A DNA stretch of 64,000 nucleotides from the NCBI GenBank assembly GCA_039583875.1, contig CM077162.1, forward strand, positions 67,143,259-67,207,258, in the 5' to 3' direction. The stretch is from Platanthera guangdongensis. Lineage: Eukaryota > Streptophyta > Magnoliopsida > Asparagales > Orchidaceae. Under the pieces are notes generated by a model. It was not told where the DNA came from. It was given only the letters and a program-made list of their open reading frames with translations, and did no database searches. Shown here one piece after another: positions 21,650-32,933 of this stretch (position 1 is the first letter of the stretch; every line of letters begins with the position of its first letter). The position numbers were made by a program, and so were the translations under genes.

Positions 21650-22902
21650 TCAATACACATGGATTTAAATTCAATTTAATTTAAAGTTATCAGAACTGTA
21701 ATCAAATTAAGATAGTACCTGATCAGCTTCAGATTCAGATTCTTCATTGTCAGATTGTTCTTTAGCATCTGATGGGCTGCAAGAGGCATTGATAGCCATG
21801 AGTCAAACTTCCCTTACCTTTGCCTCTTCTTCCTCTTCACTAGAGCTGGAGGATGTGGATTAATCTTCTGTATCACTCCAGGTTTCTGCAATAAAGCCTT
21901 CTACTTCTTTATATGCTTGTTGGAGGAAGGCCTGCTGTATTGCTTTCTTTTGGAGTCTTTTTCACTTCTCTTCTCCTTCTTCTAATTCTCAAGACACTCT
22001 GAGATGAAGTGTCCTGGTTTCCTGCACCCACAACACACTATTTCATTAGTGGGAGTCTTGTCATACCTGGGTTTGCCATCATTCCTGGATTACTTTCTCC
22101 TGAAGTCCTTCCTAGCCATTTTTGTAGAATCTCTTGGCAAAGAGACTCATCAGTTCTTCATTGACTGTTGAAGCTTAAATTTTTCTGCAGCCTTGAATGC
22201 AATGTTCTGCTCCTTCCTTGATGTTGTAGGAGTCTTCTGTTCTACAGCTTCCCTGGATTTGATCAACTGCTCATAATATTTGAGCTTTCCAATGAGAGAT
22301 TCAGTGGAAATCTCATTCAGACTTCTGGCCTCCTTGATTGGCCAGATCCTGGAATCCCATGAGCTTGGTAAGCACATTAGGATCTTGTCATTCACCTCTA
22401 TGAGAGAGATGTCTTTGTCCAGGGTCTTCAACTTACTGATAATTGAGCTTAAACTATTGTACATGTCACTAACAGATTCAACTTCATCTTTCTTGAAGTT
22501 CTCATACTGTGAGATGAGAGTTGATCTTCTATCTTTTCTCTCATCTGCCGAGCCAACAACCATCTGGTTGAGAGAATACCATATTTCTTTTGTAGAGGTG
22601 TACTCAGCCCCGTTTTGGAAGGTGTCATCTGACATGGTCTGGGCCAGTATATTCATAGCTTTTGCATCAGATATTTTGGCTTTCTTCTGAGCATTAGTCC
22701 ACTCAGGTGGTGGAACTGCATGAGTGCTGGAAGTTGATGTGGATGTAGAAGCCGTTGGTTGAGGAGGACATGTCAAAATTGAATTGAAAATATCCTCATC
22801 AATAGAGTTCATGTAAAGCTTTATTCTTGCCTTCCAGATTGCAAATCTATTCAAATTGCAGACTGGAGGTCTGGTGCTTGCATAATCCTTGTTCTGTGCC
22901 AT
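21650..22902 (-). pseudogene. gag: gag of E1
   Basis: MAQNKDYASTRPPVCNLNRF begins a Copia gag of the UBN2/DUF4219 type, open for 250 codons to 22150. It contains MNILAQTMSDDTFQ, KDRRSTLISQYENFKK, SVSDMYNSLSSIISKLK and ILMCLPSSWDSRIWPIK. A stop and frame changes follow, with a CCHC knuckle remnant (CCGCRKPGHFISEC) near 21985-22030 and a Ser/Glu-rich acidic tail. It aligns along its length with the E2 gag. The ATG is supported by the same start in E2. Upstream lie the PBS-like GGTATCAAAG and the LTR. Confidence 0.85.
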
Positions 22903-23008
22903 GTTGTGAACTAAATAAACCTAAGAGAAATAAAGATTAGATCTAACATAGGATCTTTTAGTTCAAGGGTTAGCTTGTACAATCAAAGGAAACAACTTTG
23001 ATACCCAT

Positions 23009-24602
23009 TGAAAGATGTGGTTAGATCTAATTTACTCTAGAGGAAGGTGAATAGAGTAATTAAAATCTTTTTGCTTTTTATAAAATAATATCAGAATAAA
23101 GAAATAAGAGATACCAAGATTAACAAAAAGCAAAAGCAACCTAACTTAATCTAATCTAACACATCACAGACAACCTAATCTTTCACAGCCACAACAATAA
23201 CAAAAAGAAAAGGGCAACCAGACAACACAAGAACTTTTATAGTGGTTCCCCAACCTAGGTACATCCACTCTTCTACCACCCTGGTGGGAATCCACTAGAA
23301 GGTTTTGATCAGGTGACTGCCAACAATGAGCTTTTGATCCGTTTCTCAAAAACCAAAATAAATTTTTGAAGGGAGTTAATAAACCCTTTGTATAGAGGGT
23401 GGAGAGAGATTGATGGTGTCTTCTCTTCCTCTTTTCAACAGAGAAGACTAGTGGATTTTCCTGTTGTCAAGAACGCCTCTCAATAGCACTTGGAGTCTTG
23501 CACAGGGTGTAGGTCTTCAGTCTTCAACCTTGACTTCAAAATGATATCCAGGAACTTCTGACTGATAGATGGTTGTTGTTCTTGAAATCTCCTGGAGTGA
23601 AGATTAAAGAAGACTCTTGATTTGTAGTTGATGTTCTTCTTCTTCTTCAGCAAGGTCAAAGAGAAAACCAACTATTTTCTTTACAGAGAAGATTTAGAAT
23701 GTTTTTGTTGTAGATCTTTTTTCTTTGTATTCCTTGTGTTATCAGTTCTCTATGTTACTCTGGAAAAGAAAAACTCTTTTTTATCTTTAGTCGAATTCTA
23801 CTTTTGAATTTTGAATTCCATTGCATTAATTGCTGACGGCCTGGAGAATGAAAATCAGTATGAGAGAATATATGCATTAATGAATTTCCCCAACTGTCCC
23901 ATTAAAAAGAGCAAGTAATTAACCTGATGAAGATAATAATCAATGCTGCCACTAACGGCTATATTTAGAGAATATAAGCATTAATTATTCAGGAATTACT
24001 GCAAGAGAATAAGGACAAAATGAGGGAAATTTCCAAGTCTGGAAATGCACAGAAATCGTCGACCAGAGAACAGATTTCGTCGACCTAAGATCAAAGTTTA
24101 TCGACCAGAGAAATCATGTTCGTCGATCTGAGAATTCTTGTTCATCGACCTGAGAACCACATTCGTCGATCTAAGTTCAGCTAACTGCTTTTTGTGAAAA
24201 ACTTCCCGATTATGTGCACCAAGTTCGTCGAGCTGATAATATAACTTCGTCGACCTGAGTTCAGAGAAAGTATTCTGGACTTAATGTGTTGAAGTTGAAC
24301 TTCAAGAATTCGTCAACCTGAGCTCAAATATCGTCGAGCTGAACTCAGAGAATTGACTCTGAGTTCCTCGAGCAGAGCACGACTTTTGGCGAGCTGAGTT
24401 CGACGAACGTCGAACTCATTTTTCTGAACTTGATTTTCTTCTAAGTCTTTGAGTCTTCAGTTGTCTTCTATTGGCTGGTCCATATATCGTTGATTCTAAG
24501 GACTTAGCCTAAACTTTAGGACACATATATGACTCTAGCTATACATGGTGGGTCAATCATCCTTGTTAGTGAACCTAGCCCAAATCCAACTAAGGATCCA
24601 AC
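23009..24602 (-). repeat. 5' LTR of E1
   Basis: Plus-strand start TGAAAGATGTGGTTAGATCT and end near AAGGATCCAAC, homologous to the E2 LTR ends. The final A of the expected CCAACA is missing where the next element begins. The adjacent PBS is degenerate. About ten CGTCGA sites lie in U3 (24057-24417), with variable partners such as CGTCGACCTGAG. The element leader (22903-23008) has no ORF. Confidence 0.85.
24057..24417. promoter_or_regulatory. CGTCGA array in U3 of the E1 LTR
   Basis: CGTCGACC, CGTCGAGC and CGTCGATC sites recur every 25-45 bp and end with a GTTCGACGAACGTCGAAC cluster. They are followed by AT-rich DNA. The position is U3 in the minus-strand element. Confidence 0.6.
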
Positions 24603-25157
24603 TGTAACACTCCCTATCCGTCACATAGCATATAGCAGTAGGTCCGGCCGGCACCCAACACCATATACCACAGACAGACTGGGAGGTTACTCAATATAAA
24701 CCATCCAACTAAGAATCAACGTCCTACACAGAGTACATTCTAGCGGAAGCAATATAAATGGTTGCAAAACAAAGAACCCAGCATAAGCATGAATGTCCAC
24801 TACAAAACCCAATAGGAATGAATGCACAAATACACAAGTAATGGCCTTATGGCCTTACAATAGTTTGCTCAAAATATAAGGGTCTTCCAAACATCGGCAC
24901 GCAGGCCGGTCATACATGAGAATAAAAGGAAACACTCAAAATTAGGCCTTCGAGGGCCGGCTCAGCAACTTGGGCTTTTGCCCGCTATTTACCGCTCGGC
25001 TCTGCAGCACCTGCAAGAAACAATCCACCGCAACGGTGGCAAACAAAAGCAACGGTCAGCAATACTGACCAAATTATTACGATCTCGCCCCCAAACTCGG
25101 GGCGGCGATGCTCCTTTCCTTGCACTTTGTTAGTATAACCAAGCAGTATAGTGTAAA
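24603..25157 (-). mobile_element. Tekay LTR terminal fragment D
   Basis: TGTAACACTCCCTATCCG followed by about 550 bp matching the left part of the LTR at 27433 (GGTCCGGCCGG, CATATACCACAGACAG, AAGCAGTATA). It ends where element F begins. The rest of this LTR is not in the window. It starts exactly at the last base of the E1 LTR. Confidence 0.8.
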
Positions 25158-25295
25158 TGTACAACCCAGTATCCGGCCGAGTGGGATCCTCCCCAAGTGG
25201 CAGGCTCGGGGCATGCTATGAGCGGCGTTTTGGTGCAGCCCCGTTCGAAGACGTGCAACTCCGTGCGTGCGTGCGGAGGTTTTATGTGCGTAGGT

Positions 25296-25296
<1 letters not shown>

Positions 25297-25365
<69 letters not shown>
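25297..25365. repeat. (TA)n microsatellite
   Basis: About 34 uninterrupted TA units in the F 5' LTR. The 3' LTR copy near 51130 has only an A/T-rich AAATAAATAAATATATAT remnant, so the repeat expanded or shrank after insertion. Confidence 0.97.
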
Positions 25366-25369
<4 letters not shown>

Positions 25370-25494
25370 GGTTAAGAGGAGAATATGTATATGATATTGC
25401 AGAGATGGAGAGCAGGTGGGAGGGAGGAGGCGGGTTTTCTTTTTTACTCCCTCACTAGGGTTCGGCCAAGGAGGAAGGGAGAGCAGCCCCTCAC

Positions 25495-25498
<4 letters not shown>

Positions 25499-25525
<27 letters not shown>
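25499..25525. repeat. (CT)n microsatellite
   Basis: About 13 CT units in the F 5' LTR. The 3' LTR has a much shorter CT run near 51290. Confidence 0.95.
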
Positions 25526-25530
<5 letters not shown>

Positions 25531-26369
25531 GGTCTTTTCCCCTCTTTTCCCAGCACAGCCCGCATGGAAGGAACCGCCCGCCTCCCGATCTATCTCCCGC
25601 CGCCACCTCAGCAAGGAGCAGGCCGCCCGCCTCCCGATCTATCTCCGGCCGCCGCCCCAGCAAGGAGCAGGTCGCCCTCCTCCCTCTCTCTCTCTCCGGC
25701 CACCGCTTAAGCAAGGAGCAGGCCCGCCCCCTCTCTCTCTCCGGCCTCCTGAAGCAGCATCCCAAGCCGCCTCCCTCCCCTCCTTTTTCCATCCAGGCTG
25801 CCGCCTCAGGAGCAGGTGAGGCCGGGAATACCTTCATCGCCACCTCTGGATCAAGGCGAGGTCGGGGCTTCTCTCCCACAACCGCTTGAAGTTGTGGAAG
25901 CCGGGACAACCTTTGTCGACGCCACTTGGAGCACGGTCGGCCGTGGAGAGGCTCGACCATGGAGGGAAAAATAATTTGGAGCTTTCAACACTCCCGCAGA
26001 GGTCGGATCCGTGCATGGACAACCATTACGGACGCTAGACGTCGAGCCTCGGGCAATGTGCACGGTTGCGGCTCCGCCAAACACGCGTCAAGGGTAACAA
26101 AATTTCTTCTTGGGCAAGTTAAGCCCTTATTTTCCATATTTGCATGGAAGCACCTCTACACCAACGAGTGGGGGAAGGATGCTCTCCAGCAGGTTGGCGT
26201 GTACGTCCCTGCAATTGACTGCATTAGCACCCGGAAGCGTGAGTACGGGTTTAGGCATGCTGTGTGAAACCCATCCGGACGTGTGAGCCGGATTGGTGAT
26301 GTTCTGGGGTTCCCGGAGAAGACTCCGAGGAAGTTGTATATTATCTATTTGCAGGGAATGCGCGCCACA

Positions 26370-26383
26370 CCCCCCCCCCCCCC
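26370..26383. repeat. Poly-C tract
   Basis: Fourteen C followed by five A in the F LTR. Such tracts are prone to slippage and sequencing error. Confidence 0.9.
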
Positions 26384-27427
26384 AAAAAGGGCTGGGTGCG
26401 ATGTTTTTGCGTCGCTCTAAGTCGACCTTTGTTTGGCCTACTGCCGCCATTTGAGGCGTTGGCGTACAGGTGTTGCAGTACCAAGCGGGGAGTAGCGGGC
26501 TTAAGCCCAAGCTTATGTCGGCCCCCGAAGACCTATTTTTGCTTATATTGCCGGCCTGCGTGTCGAAGTATGGAATTCATATTCATGTAATTATTTATAA
26601 TATCTGTGATGCTCTGTGTATGTGTAGTTTATTTCTTCTATCTTGGGTGAGTGGTGTGCTCGTGAACCGCTCGCCCCGTGGGGGCCCCGAGGTATAGTTG
26701 CCGGGAAGCCCCTGATGGCCGGTTCTCATCCTTTTAGAATAACAGAGTTACGTTGTTAGTGGCCGAACTTGGGCAGTGTGTCGTAGAATTGCTCGGCGAG
26801 ATTACGCCATTGGTAGGGCGGATGAGGAACATTTTACATAGACCCGAGTAGGCACCTCTAGTCAGGAGAGAGTTGGTCTTGATATTCTCCTTAGAGGTTT
26901 CGGTCGGCAAAGAGAGCCCTCCGAAGGTGCCTTAGCTCAGCATTTGGCTTGGGATGGGAAGATTTTGCTAGTCTTTCGGGTATGCAGCGGGACGTCCACG
27001 CTGAGACCTTGGGTCTGTCCCATGTGTTCCTAGTCTTGTGCCTAGATCATTCGCTTGAGGGCAGTAGGTGTGCAGTCACTCCTTCCCCAATGGTGAACTC
27101 CACAAGAGACCGAGATTTCAGTTTCAACATTTTGGTGCGGTGAGCATGGAGAGTGACCAGCACAGAAGAACTCCGGCGAACGTCATGGCTATAGAAGTGG
27201 AACCAGGTGACGACTAGGGTCATGCGCTGACACTTTATGTGTAAGGTCTTCATACCCGGAGTCGTCCCATCCTATAGATGTTGTTGGAATCCCGTAGCAC
27301 TCGGGTTAGGATTTGCACCTATTTGAAGAGCTTTTTTCCTTAAGGCATGTAAGTGGTTTCTTATTCTTAATAAAATACCTTGATGTGTCAGTTCTATCGC
27401 AGTAATTCGTATGAAAGTGTGAAGTGC

Positions 27428-27432
27428 ACTCA
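27428..27432. repeat. Target-site duplication ACTCA, left of element C
   Basis: ACTCA immediately precedes the C LTR and is repeated at 49098-49102, proving a single insertion event into F. Confidence 0.92.
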
Positions 27433-29489
27433 TGTGACACCCCCTATCCGTCGCATAGCATATAGCAGTAGGTCCGGCCGGGGCCCGACGCCATATACCA
27501 CAGACAGACCGGGTGGTTACTCAATGGAAACCATCCAACCAATCAAAACGTCTTACACAGAGCATTCTAGCGGAAGCAGTTTTATAAGTTGCAAAGAAAA
27601 GAACCCAGCAATAAGCATGAATGTCCACTAATAAGCCAAATAGGAATGAAGTGCATACACAAGTACTGGCCTTAAGGACTTACAAATGGTTTACTCAAAA
27701 TTACATGTTTTCCATACCACGGCACGCAGGCCGGTCATACATGAACAAAAGCAAGTAAACACTTAAATTAGGCCTTCGAGGGCCGGCTTTGCAATTTGGG
27801 CTTTAGCCCGCTATTGACCGCTTGGTCCAGCAGCACCTGCAAGCAACAAACCACCGCACGGTCGCAAACAAAAGCAACGGTCAGTAATGTTGACCAAATT
27901 ATAACGATCCCGCCCCCAATTCGGGGCGGCGATGCTCCTTCCCTGCACTTATTAGCATAACTAAGCAGTATATAAATATACATTGCATCACAGGCGTTGG
28001 CACACACGGCCACACGCCCCGTGCACTCAGGGCACATGCTCGGTGAACCGGCCAATGTCACATCAATTTAAGCCATAGACATTCCGGATTCACCACCTCC
28101 ACTTTGACGGCCAAACATATGAGCAATTTGTCTTCTCGGCATGGGTCACGTCAATTTAAGCCATAGACCGCCGAAGACCCTCATCTATGCCAACGGCTCT
28201 AACAGAACGACATAGAACGGGTACTGTTCCATCTAACCCGTGCTCATATCGCAATGACAATTTAAGCTATATGCGTAGGTCAAACTTCTCCCGAGTCCCG
28301 TTTCCATCACATACTTCACATATTCTGGTTATGTTCAAGTTGGCTCCCAGGCCTCCAAGTTGGTAAGATCACGCATCCACCCAGGTTTTCGGGTGCACCT
28401 TAGGGTTAATCCCCAAGGCTCCCTGTTGCAATCTAACATATAGAAAACCCAAAAACAAACATTCGCACGGAGTCTTCTCCGGCATTTATGTAATGCAACA
28501 TCACCGATCCAGACCAACATGTCCGGATAGGCTTCACACATCATGCCTATGTCCATTCTCGCTTACGGACTCTACACAACGGGGACTATTCATGTCTACC
28601 CGAAGGAATGCCTCCAACTCACCGCAAACTCACGAGAGTGGGCTTCCTTATGCAAAAGAACTAGAGCTTCACATGCTCAAGTAGAGAATCGTTATCCTAG
28701 CGTTCTTCCTTGGCGCCATGTAAATGTAAGCGGATGAAAAGCACCGTACTCTCTTTGCCTTCGTAGATCCGAAGTCGGCTCGCGATTTGGAGCTCTAAAA
28801 CTCCTCCAAAGACTGGATCTAAGCTTCTTCTTCCTCCTTTGCTCTCCCTTCTCTCTAGGATTTAGACAGAGAACACTGCAGGAAAAATAAGGGTTCTGAA
28901 ACCCTTCTCTCGGTATAACTCTTTCGGGAATAAGCCCAGCCGTCGGATCCCACTAAAAGAAACGCATGGCTACAATCCAGGTCTTGCCTCGACGAATGGT
29001 GTTAAACACCGCATGGTTCACCATTCCAGAGCAAGACACGTCCGCGGCCATTAAATTGTGTCAGGACATTTTGTCAACTCCCTCCAAAACCCGAGCGTCA
29101 ACACTCCGCATCGATCGAGTCAGACATGCCAGAATCAGCCCCGCGCTCGACGATCGTTGAACCAAGATCGTCGACCGCTGTCAGATTGTCGAACGGAGAT
29201 CTATAGCCCGATCGTCGAAAGCAACACTCTGGCCAAATCGTCGAACGCGAGGCCCGATCGTCGAACCCAGATAGTTGGCCCGATCGTCGAACTCAGCATT
29301 TTGACTAGATCGTCGACCGCTGCTCGACGATCGTCGAACCCAGATTTCTGCCTTAACGTTTTGGCAGATCTTTGAACTACCCCGATACGCCCTGGGACAC
29401 GCCCGTGTCCCAAGCTGTGTACCTCCTGCCAAATTCCAAATTTGTCCCGGAACGCCTCCCGTCGCTCTTTTGAGTTTCAGGGTGTTACA
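27433..29489 (-). repeat. 3' LTR of element C
   Basis: 2057 bp, TGTGACACCCCC (G in place of A at the fourth base) to GGGTGTTACA. Body and U3 resemble the LTRs of B only in short blocks, marking a different family. The U3 end contains a GATCGTCGAAC array (29145-29345) and one GGGACACGCCCGTGTCCC site. Confidence 0.95.
29145..29345. promoter_or_regulatory. GATCGTCGAAC array in U3 of C (3' LTR)
   Basis: About nine GATCGTCGA or ATCGTCGAAC sites occur every 18-30 bp, including CTCGACGATCGTCGAAC dyads. The core is the same CGTCGA as in the Sirevirus LTRs although the elements belong to different superfamilies. Confidence 0.65.
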
Positions 29490-31218
29490 ACTCTCCCCCT
29501 CTTAAAAGAATTTCTTCCACGAAATTACATAAAGGAAAGATAAGTACAAAACCAAAATTTGTACTTGAGCGGAACATCTCTGAATACTCATCAAGCATAG
29601 TCTGCTCTCGTTCCCAAGAGAGCTCCTCTCGACCGCAATTGTCCCATCGGACCTTGACCATCCTGATCTCTTTATTGCGTAGACGCTTGACTTCTGAGTC
29701 TTCAATCCGCACGGGCTTGACATTTGTCGTCAACCCACTATCCACCGGCACTTGACCAACCGCCACCACTCGCAAAGGCTCTTGCACTGCCTTCCGTAGC
29801 ACCGATATATGGAATACATCATGTAAACCACTAAGCTCCACTGATAGCTTCAACTGATAGGCTGCTTCACCAACCCGCTCCAGAACCTCAAACGCCCCAT
29901 GGTACCTCGGCCTTAGCTTTTTCAATCGACGCACCCGCGAGACACCCTTGAACAGCTTGATCTTTAAGTACACCCAGTCGCCCACAGCGAACTCCATGTT
30001 CCTGTGCTTGGCATTATAGTACTTCTCTTGCCGGTCCTGAGCGATAAGCAACCTCTCCCAAATGGTTCGCACCAATGAAGGAGCATCCTCCAGCTCTTGA
30101 TGCTTGTGCAACTTTGACTCACCCGTTTCCAACCATGACAACGACGTGCGATATCTTCTACCATAAAGGGCCTCGAAGGGTGCCATTTGAATACTCGCCT
30201 GGTAGCTATTGTTGTATGCAAATTCCACCAAATAAAGTTGACCTTCTCATTGCTTTCAAAAGTCCAAGACACACATACGGAGCATATCTTCCATAGTCCT
30301 ATTGACCCTCTCGGTCTGCCCATCTGGTTGCGGATGAAACGCTGTGCTGAATTTTAACTTTGTTCCCAATATTTGTTGTACTAGCCTCCAATCATTGGAC
30401 GTGAACCACCCATCTCGGTCACTCACGATGCTGCGGGGCACACCGTGGAGCCGTACTATGTTATCCACATATAATTTTGTCAACTTCTCCACCGGATCAT
30501 CCTTCCTATGCGCAATGAAATGTGACACCTTCGTTAGCCGATCTACGACCACCCAGATGGCGCCATTCCCCTTTTGCAACCTTGGCAAACCGTGCACAAA
30601 GTCCATAGTAATGTCGTCGAATTTCCACTCTGGAATAGGAAAGGACTTCAGAAATCCTCCCGTCTTTTGGCATTCCGCCTTCACCAAGGCGCAAGTTTGA
30701 CACTTCGCCACGTAGAGTGCCACATCCTTCGTCAAACCCGACCACCAAAATAGTTTCTTAACGTCACGGTACATCTTTGTGCTCCCCGGGTGAATCAAGT
30801 ACTTGGTATGGTGTGCCTCGTACAACAAATCCACCCGCAAACTGCCCACGCTTGGGACGCATAGACGACCATCTTTCCAAAGCAATCCATCCTCTACAAC
30901 GTATTGGGAATTTGACCCATCCAGAGCCTCTACCATGAACTGCTTCATGTGGTCATCCAAATCCAAGGCCTGCCGAATCCGATCAGCCAGGTCATATTGA
31001 ACTTCGGTCCAATTCAAGAGTGCTTCAGCACTTGACTGCTTACCTACACAAACAATCTCCAACGCCTCCAACTCCGGAACCAACCGCTCGTCATGGATCG
31101 ACAGCCAATTGGCTTGAGCTGGGGCCCGGCGACTCAACGCATCCGTAACTGCATTACCTTTACAAGGCACGTAGTGGATCTTGAATATATAGTCCCCAAG
31201 GAACTCCATACATCTACG
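29485..31218 (-). pseudogene. Integrase with chromodomain-like tail, element C
   Basis: The frame follows RNase H directly. It has [17 protein letters not shown] and KCQTCALVK (zinc module), MDFVHGLPRLQKGNGAIW, SDRDGWFTS and FHPQPDGQTERVNRTMEDML (core), then LHDVFHISVLRK and the VRWDNCGREELSWERE tail. Two TGA codons (30256-30258 and 30247-30249) fall in VLDF-*-KQ-*-EGQLYLVEFAYN, replacing Gly and Trp codons of the B relative. Frame is otherwise kept to the stop at 29485, which overlaps the LTR by a few bases. The catalytic residues are present. The stops fit G-to-A or C-to-T change. Confidence 0.88.
29490..29504 (-). other. Polypurine tract of element C
   Basis: Minus-strand AAGAGGGGGAGAGT abuts the 3' LTR. 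Confidence 0.88.
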
Positions 31219-32559
31219 CTATTGCATATACAGATCTTTATGATCAATCAAATACTTCAGACTCTTATGATCGGTGTAGATATCAATCTTCACACCGTAC
31301 AAATAATGTCTCCACAGCTTCAAGGAAAAAATCACGGCCGCTAACTCCAAGTCATGGAACGGATAATTCCTCTCGTGCACTTTCAGCTGTCTCGAGCCAT
31401 AAGCTATCACACTTCCATATTGCAGTAGCACGCAACCCAAACTGCTGCCTGAAGCATCGCTATAAATCTCATAACCTTCGGTCCCACTCGACGAACTCAG
31501 CACAAGCGCCATGGTCAACCGACATTTCAACTCCTCAAAAGCTCGCGCGCACTCAGGCTTCCAAACGAACTTCTGCTCCTTCCTCGTCAAAGTAGTGAGA
31601 GGTAACGCTATCCGCGAGAAGTTCTCTACGAAGCGCCTATAATAGCCGGCAAGCCCCAGAAAGCTCCGGACTTCCACTACCGTAGAAAGCTCAGGCCACT
31701 CACGTATCACAACAATCTTTGTCGGATCCACTGCAATACCTTCCCCACTCACTATATGACCGAGGAACGCCACTGAGGACAACCAAAACTCGCACTTCGA
31801 GAACTTGGCGTACAGTTGATTCCTCCTTAGTGTCTCCAAAACCAAATGAAGATGTCTGAAGTGATCTTCCTCACTCTGCGAGTACACCAAAATATCGTCG
31901 ATGAAGACGATCACAAAATGGTACAAGTACTCCCTAAAGGTCATGTTCATCAAATCCATGAACACTGACGGCGCATTAGTCAGCCCAAATGGCATGACCG
32001 TAAACTCGTAATGCCCGTATCTCGTACTAAACGCTGTCTTCGGGATATCACTCTCCCTTATTCACAGCTGATAGTACCCGGATTTGAGGTCCAACTTTGA
32101 GTACACCGTCGACCCGACCAACTCATCAAAAAGATCATTGATCCGGGGGATCGGGTACTTGTTCTTTTCCGTCAACTTGTTGAGCTCTCGATAATCAATA
32201 CATAGCCTCAAGCTTCCGTCCTTATTCTTAACAAAGAGGACCGGCGCGCTCCATGGCAAAGAACTTGGACTCACAAACCCTTGCTCCAACAACTCTTGCA
32301 GTTGAACCTTCAGCTCCTCCATTTCCTTAGGCGCTAGCCGATATGGAGAGTGTGACATATGCTTTGCACCTGGTATGAGCTCTATCGTAAAATCTATCTC
32401 CCGCTGCGGTGGGGCTCCCGGAAGATTGCTCGGGAACACATCAGGGTACTCCGATACCACTGAAATACTGTCCAATGCGGGCTTAGGCTTTGCAACCTCC
32501 ACTAGTGTAAAGAACAGTTCTGCACCGGCACGAACTGCCTTCACCACCTGAAGAGCAGA
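31219..32559 (-). pseudogene. Reverse transcriptase and RNase H of element C
   Basis: RT shows [62 protein letters not shown] and [10 protein letters not shown]. RNase H shows [34 protein letters not shown] and [16 protein letters not shown] at 32062-32064 replaces an Arg codon after GYYQL, and a UAG at 31219-31221 sits between RNase H and integrase after LYMQ. Both are in frame with the sequence on either side. The UAG is at the same codon as in element B. Confidence 0.88.
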
Positions 32560-32933
32560 CATCAGCGTCTTGCTCGACCCCTTCAAGCCCGTGAAAGTCG
32601 TCTCACGACCTGCTCCCAGTTTGACTTCCTTACTACCGCAATCAATATAGGCTCGCTGCACTGAGAGCCAGTCCATGCCAAATATAACGTCGAATTCCAC
32701 TAGCGGCAATAACGACGCTTGCAAATGGAACTCCTAGCTTACAATTCGAATCTTCACGCCACAGATTCTATCCGCGCGTATCGAACACCCATTGGGCAAC
32801 AACACATCCAACTTTTCCTTCGCCATCGAAGAAGATACTCTGATGCGTGATATAAATCCTTCGGACAAGAAGGAGTGTGAAGCCCCTGTATCGAAGAGTT
32901 CTCTTGCCGAATTTTCGCAAATCAAAACAAATC
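32560..32933 (-). pseudogene. Aspartic protease of element C
   Basis: FVLICENSARELFDTGASHS places the retropepsin catalytic DTGA early in the domain, followed by [15 protein letters not shown] at 32734-32736 interrupts the frame after VKIRIVS. The domain would mature the gag-pol polyprotein. Its open frame begins inside the intron-like segment without a plausible ATG, so expression needs either frameshifting from gag or the splice described at 32934-33009. Confidence 0.82.

Larger units (their letters stand above)
15490..24602 (-). mobile_element. Sirevirus-type Ty1/Copia element E1, 3' end missing
   Basis: Order on the minus strand: LTR (23009-24602), gag, linker with TCGA array, integrase, RT, RNase H, TCGA array, 3' ORF. 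The 3' ORF is cut by the LTR that ends at 15489, and the 3' LTR is absent. Every domain carries stops or frameshifts. The protease block (WYLDSG in E2) is missing: the sequence passes from the linker end directly to the pre-integrase DLWHRRLGHVN segment near 20720-20760. E1 is related to E2 along its whole length but clearly older. Confidence 0.88.
25158..27432 (+). mobile_element. 5' LTR region of non-coding element F
   Basis: Starts TGTACAACCCAGTATCCGGC. Positions 25158-26105 repeat directly at 50987-51852, the 3' LTR. The sequence contains a (TA)n block, a (CT)n block, a C-rich 5' leader-like stretch, a short segment resembling Tekay LTRs (GTGTGAAACCCATCCGGAC near 26265), and AATAAAA near 27368. 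Nothing codes: the longer open frames are created by the dinucleotide repeats and GC-rich bias. The LTR end and PBS were not identified. Element C interrupts it at the ACTCA target site at 27428-27432. Confidence 0.65.

Noticed and set aside
22280..22690. Plus-strand 136-codon frame in E1 and similar antisense frames in E2 (44260-44853)
   Set aside because: They are mirror images of the gag coding sequence on the other strand, without independent domain evidence.
25157..25960. Open frames rich in Tyr-Ile, Ser-Leu or Arg-Glu
   Set aside because: They are translations of the (TA)n and (CT)n repeats and GC-rich leader DNA, on both strands, so not genes.
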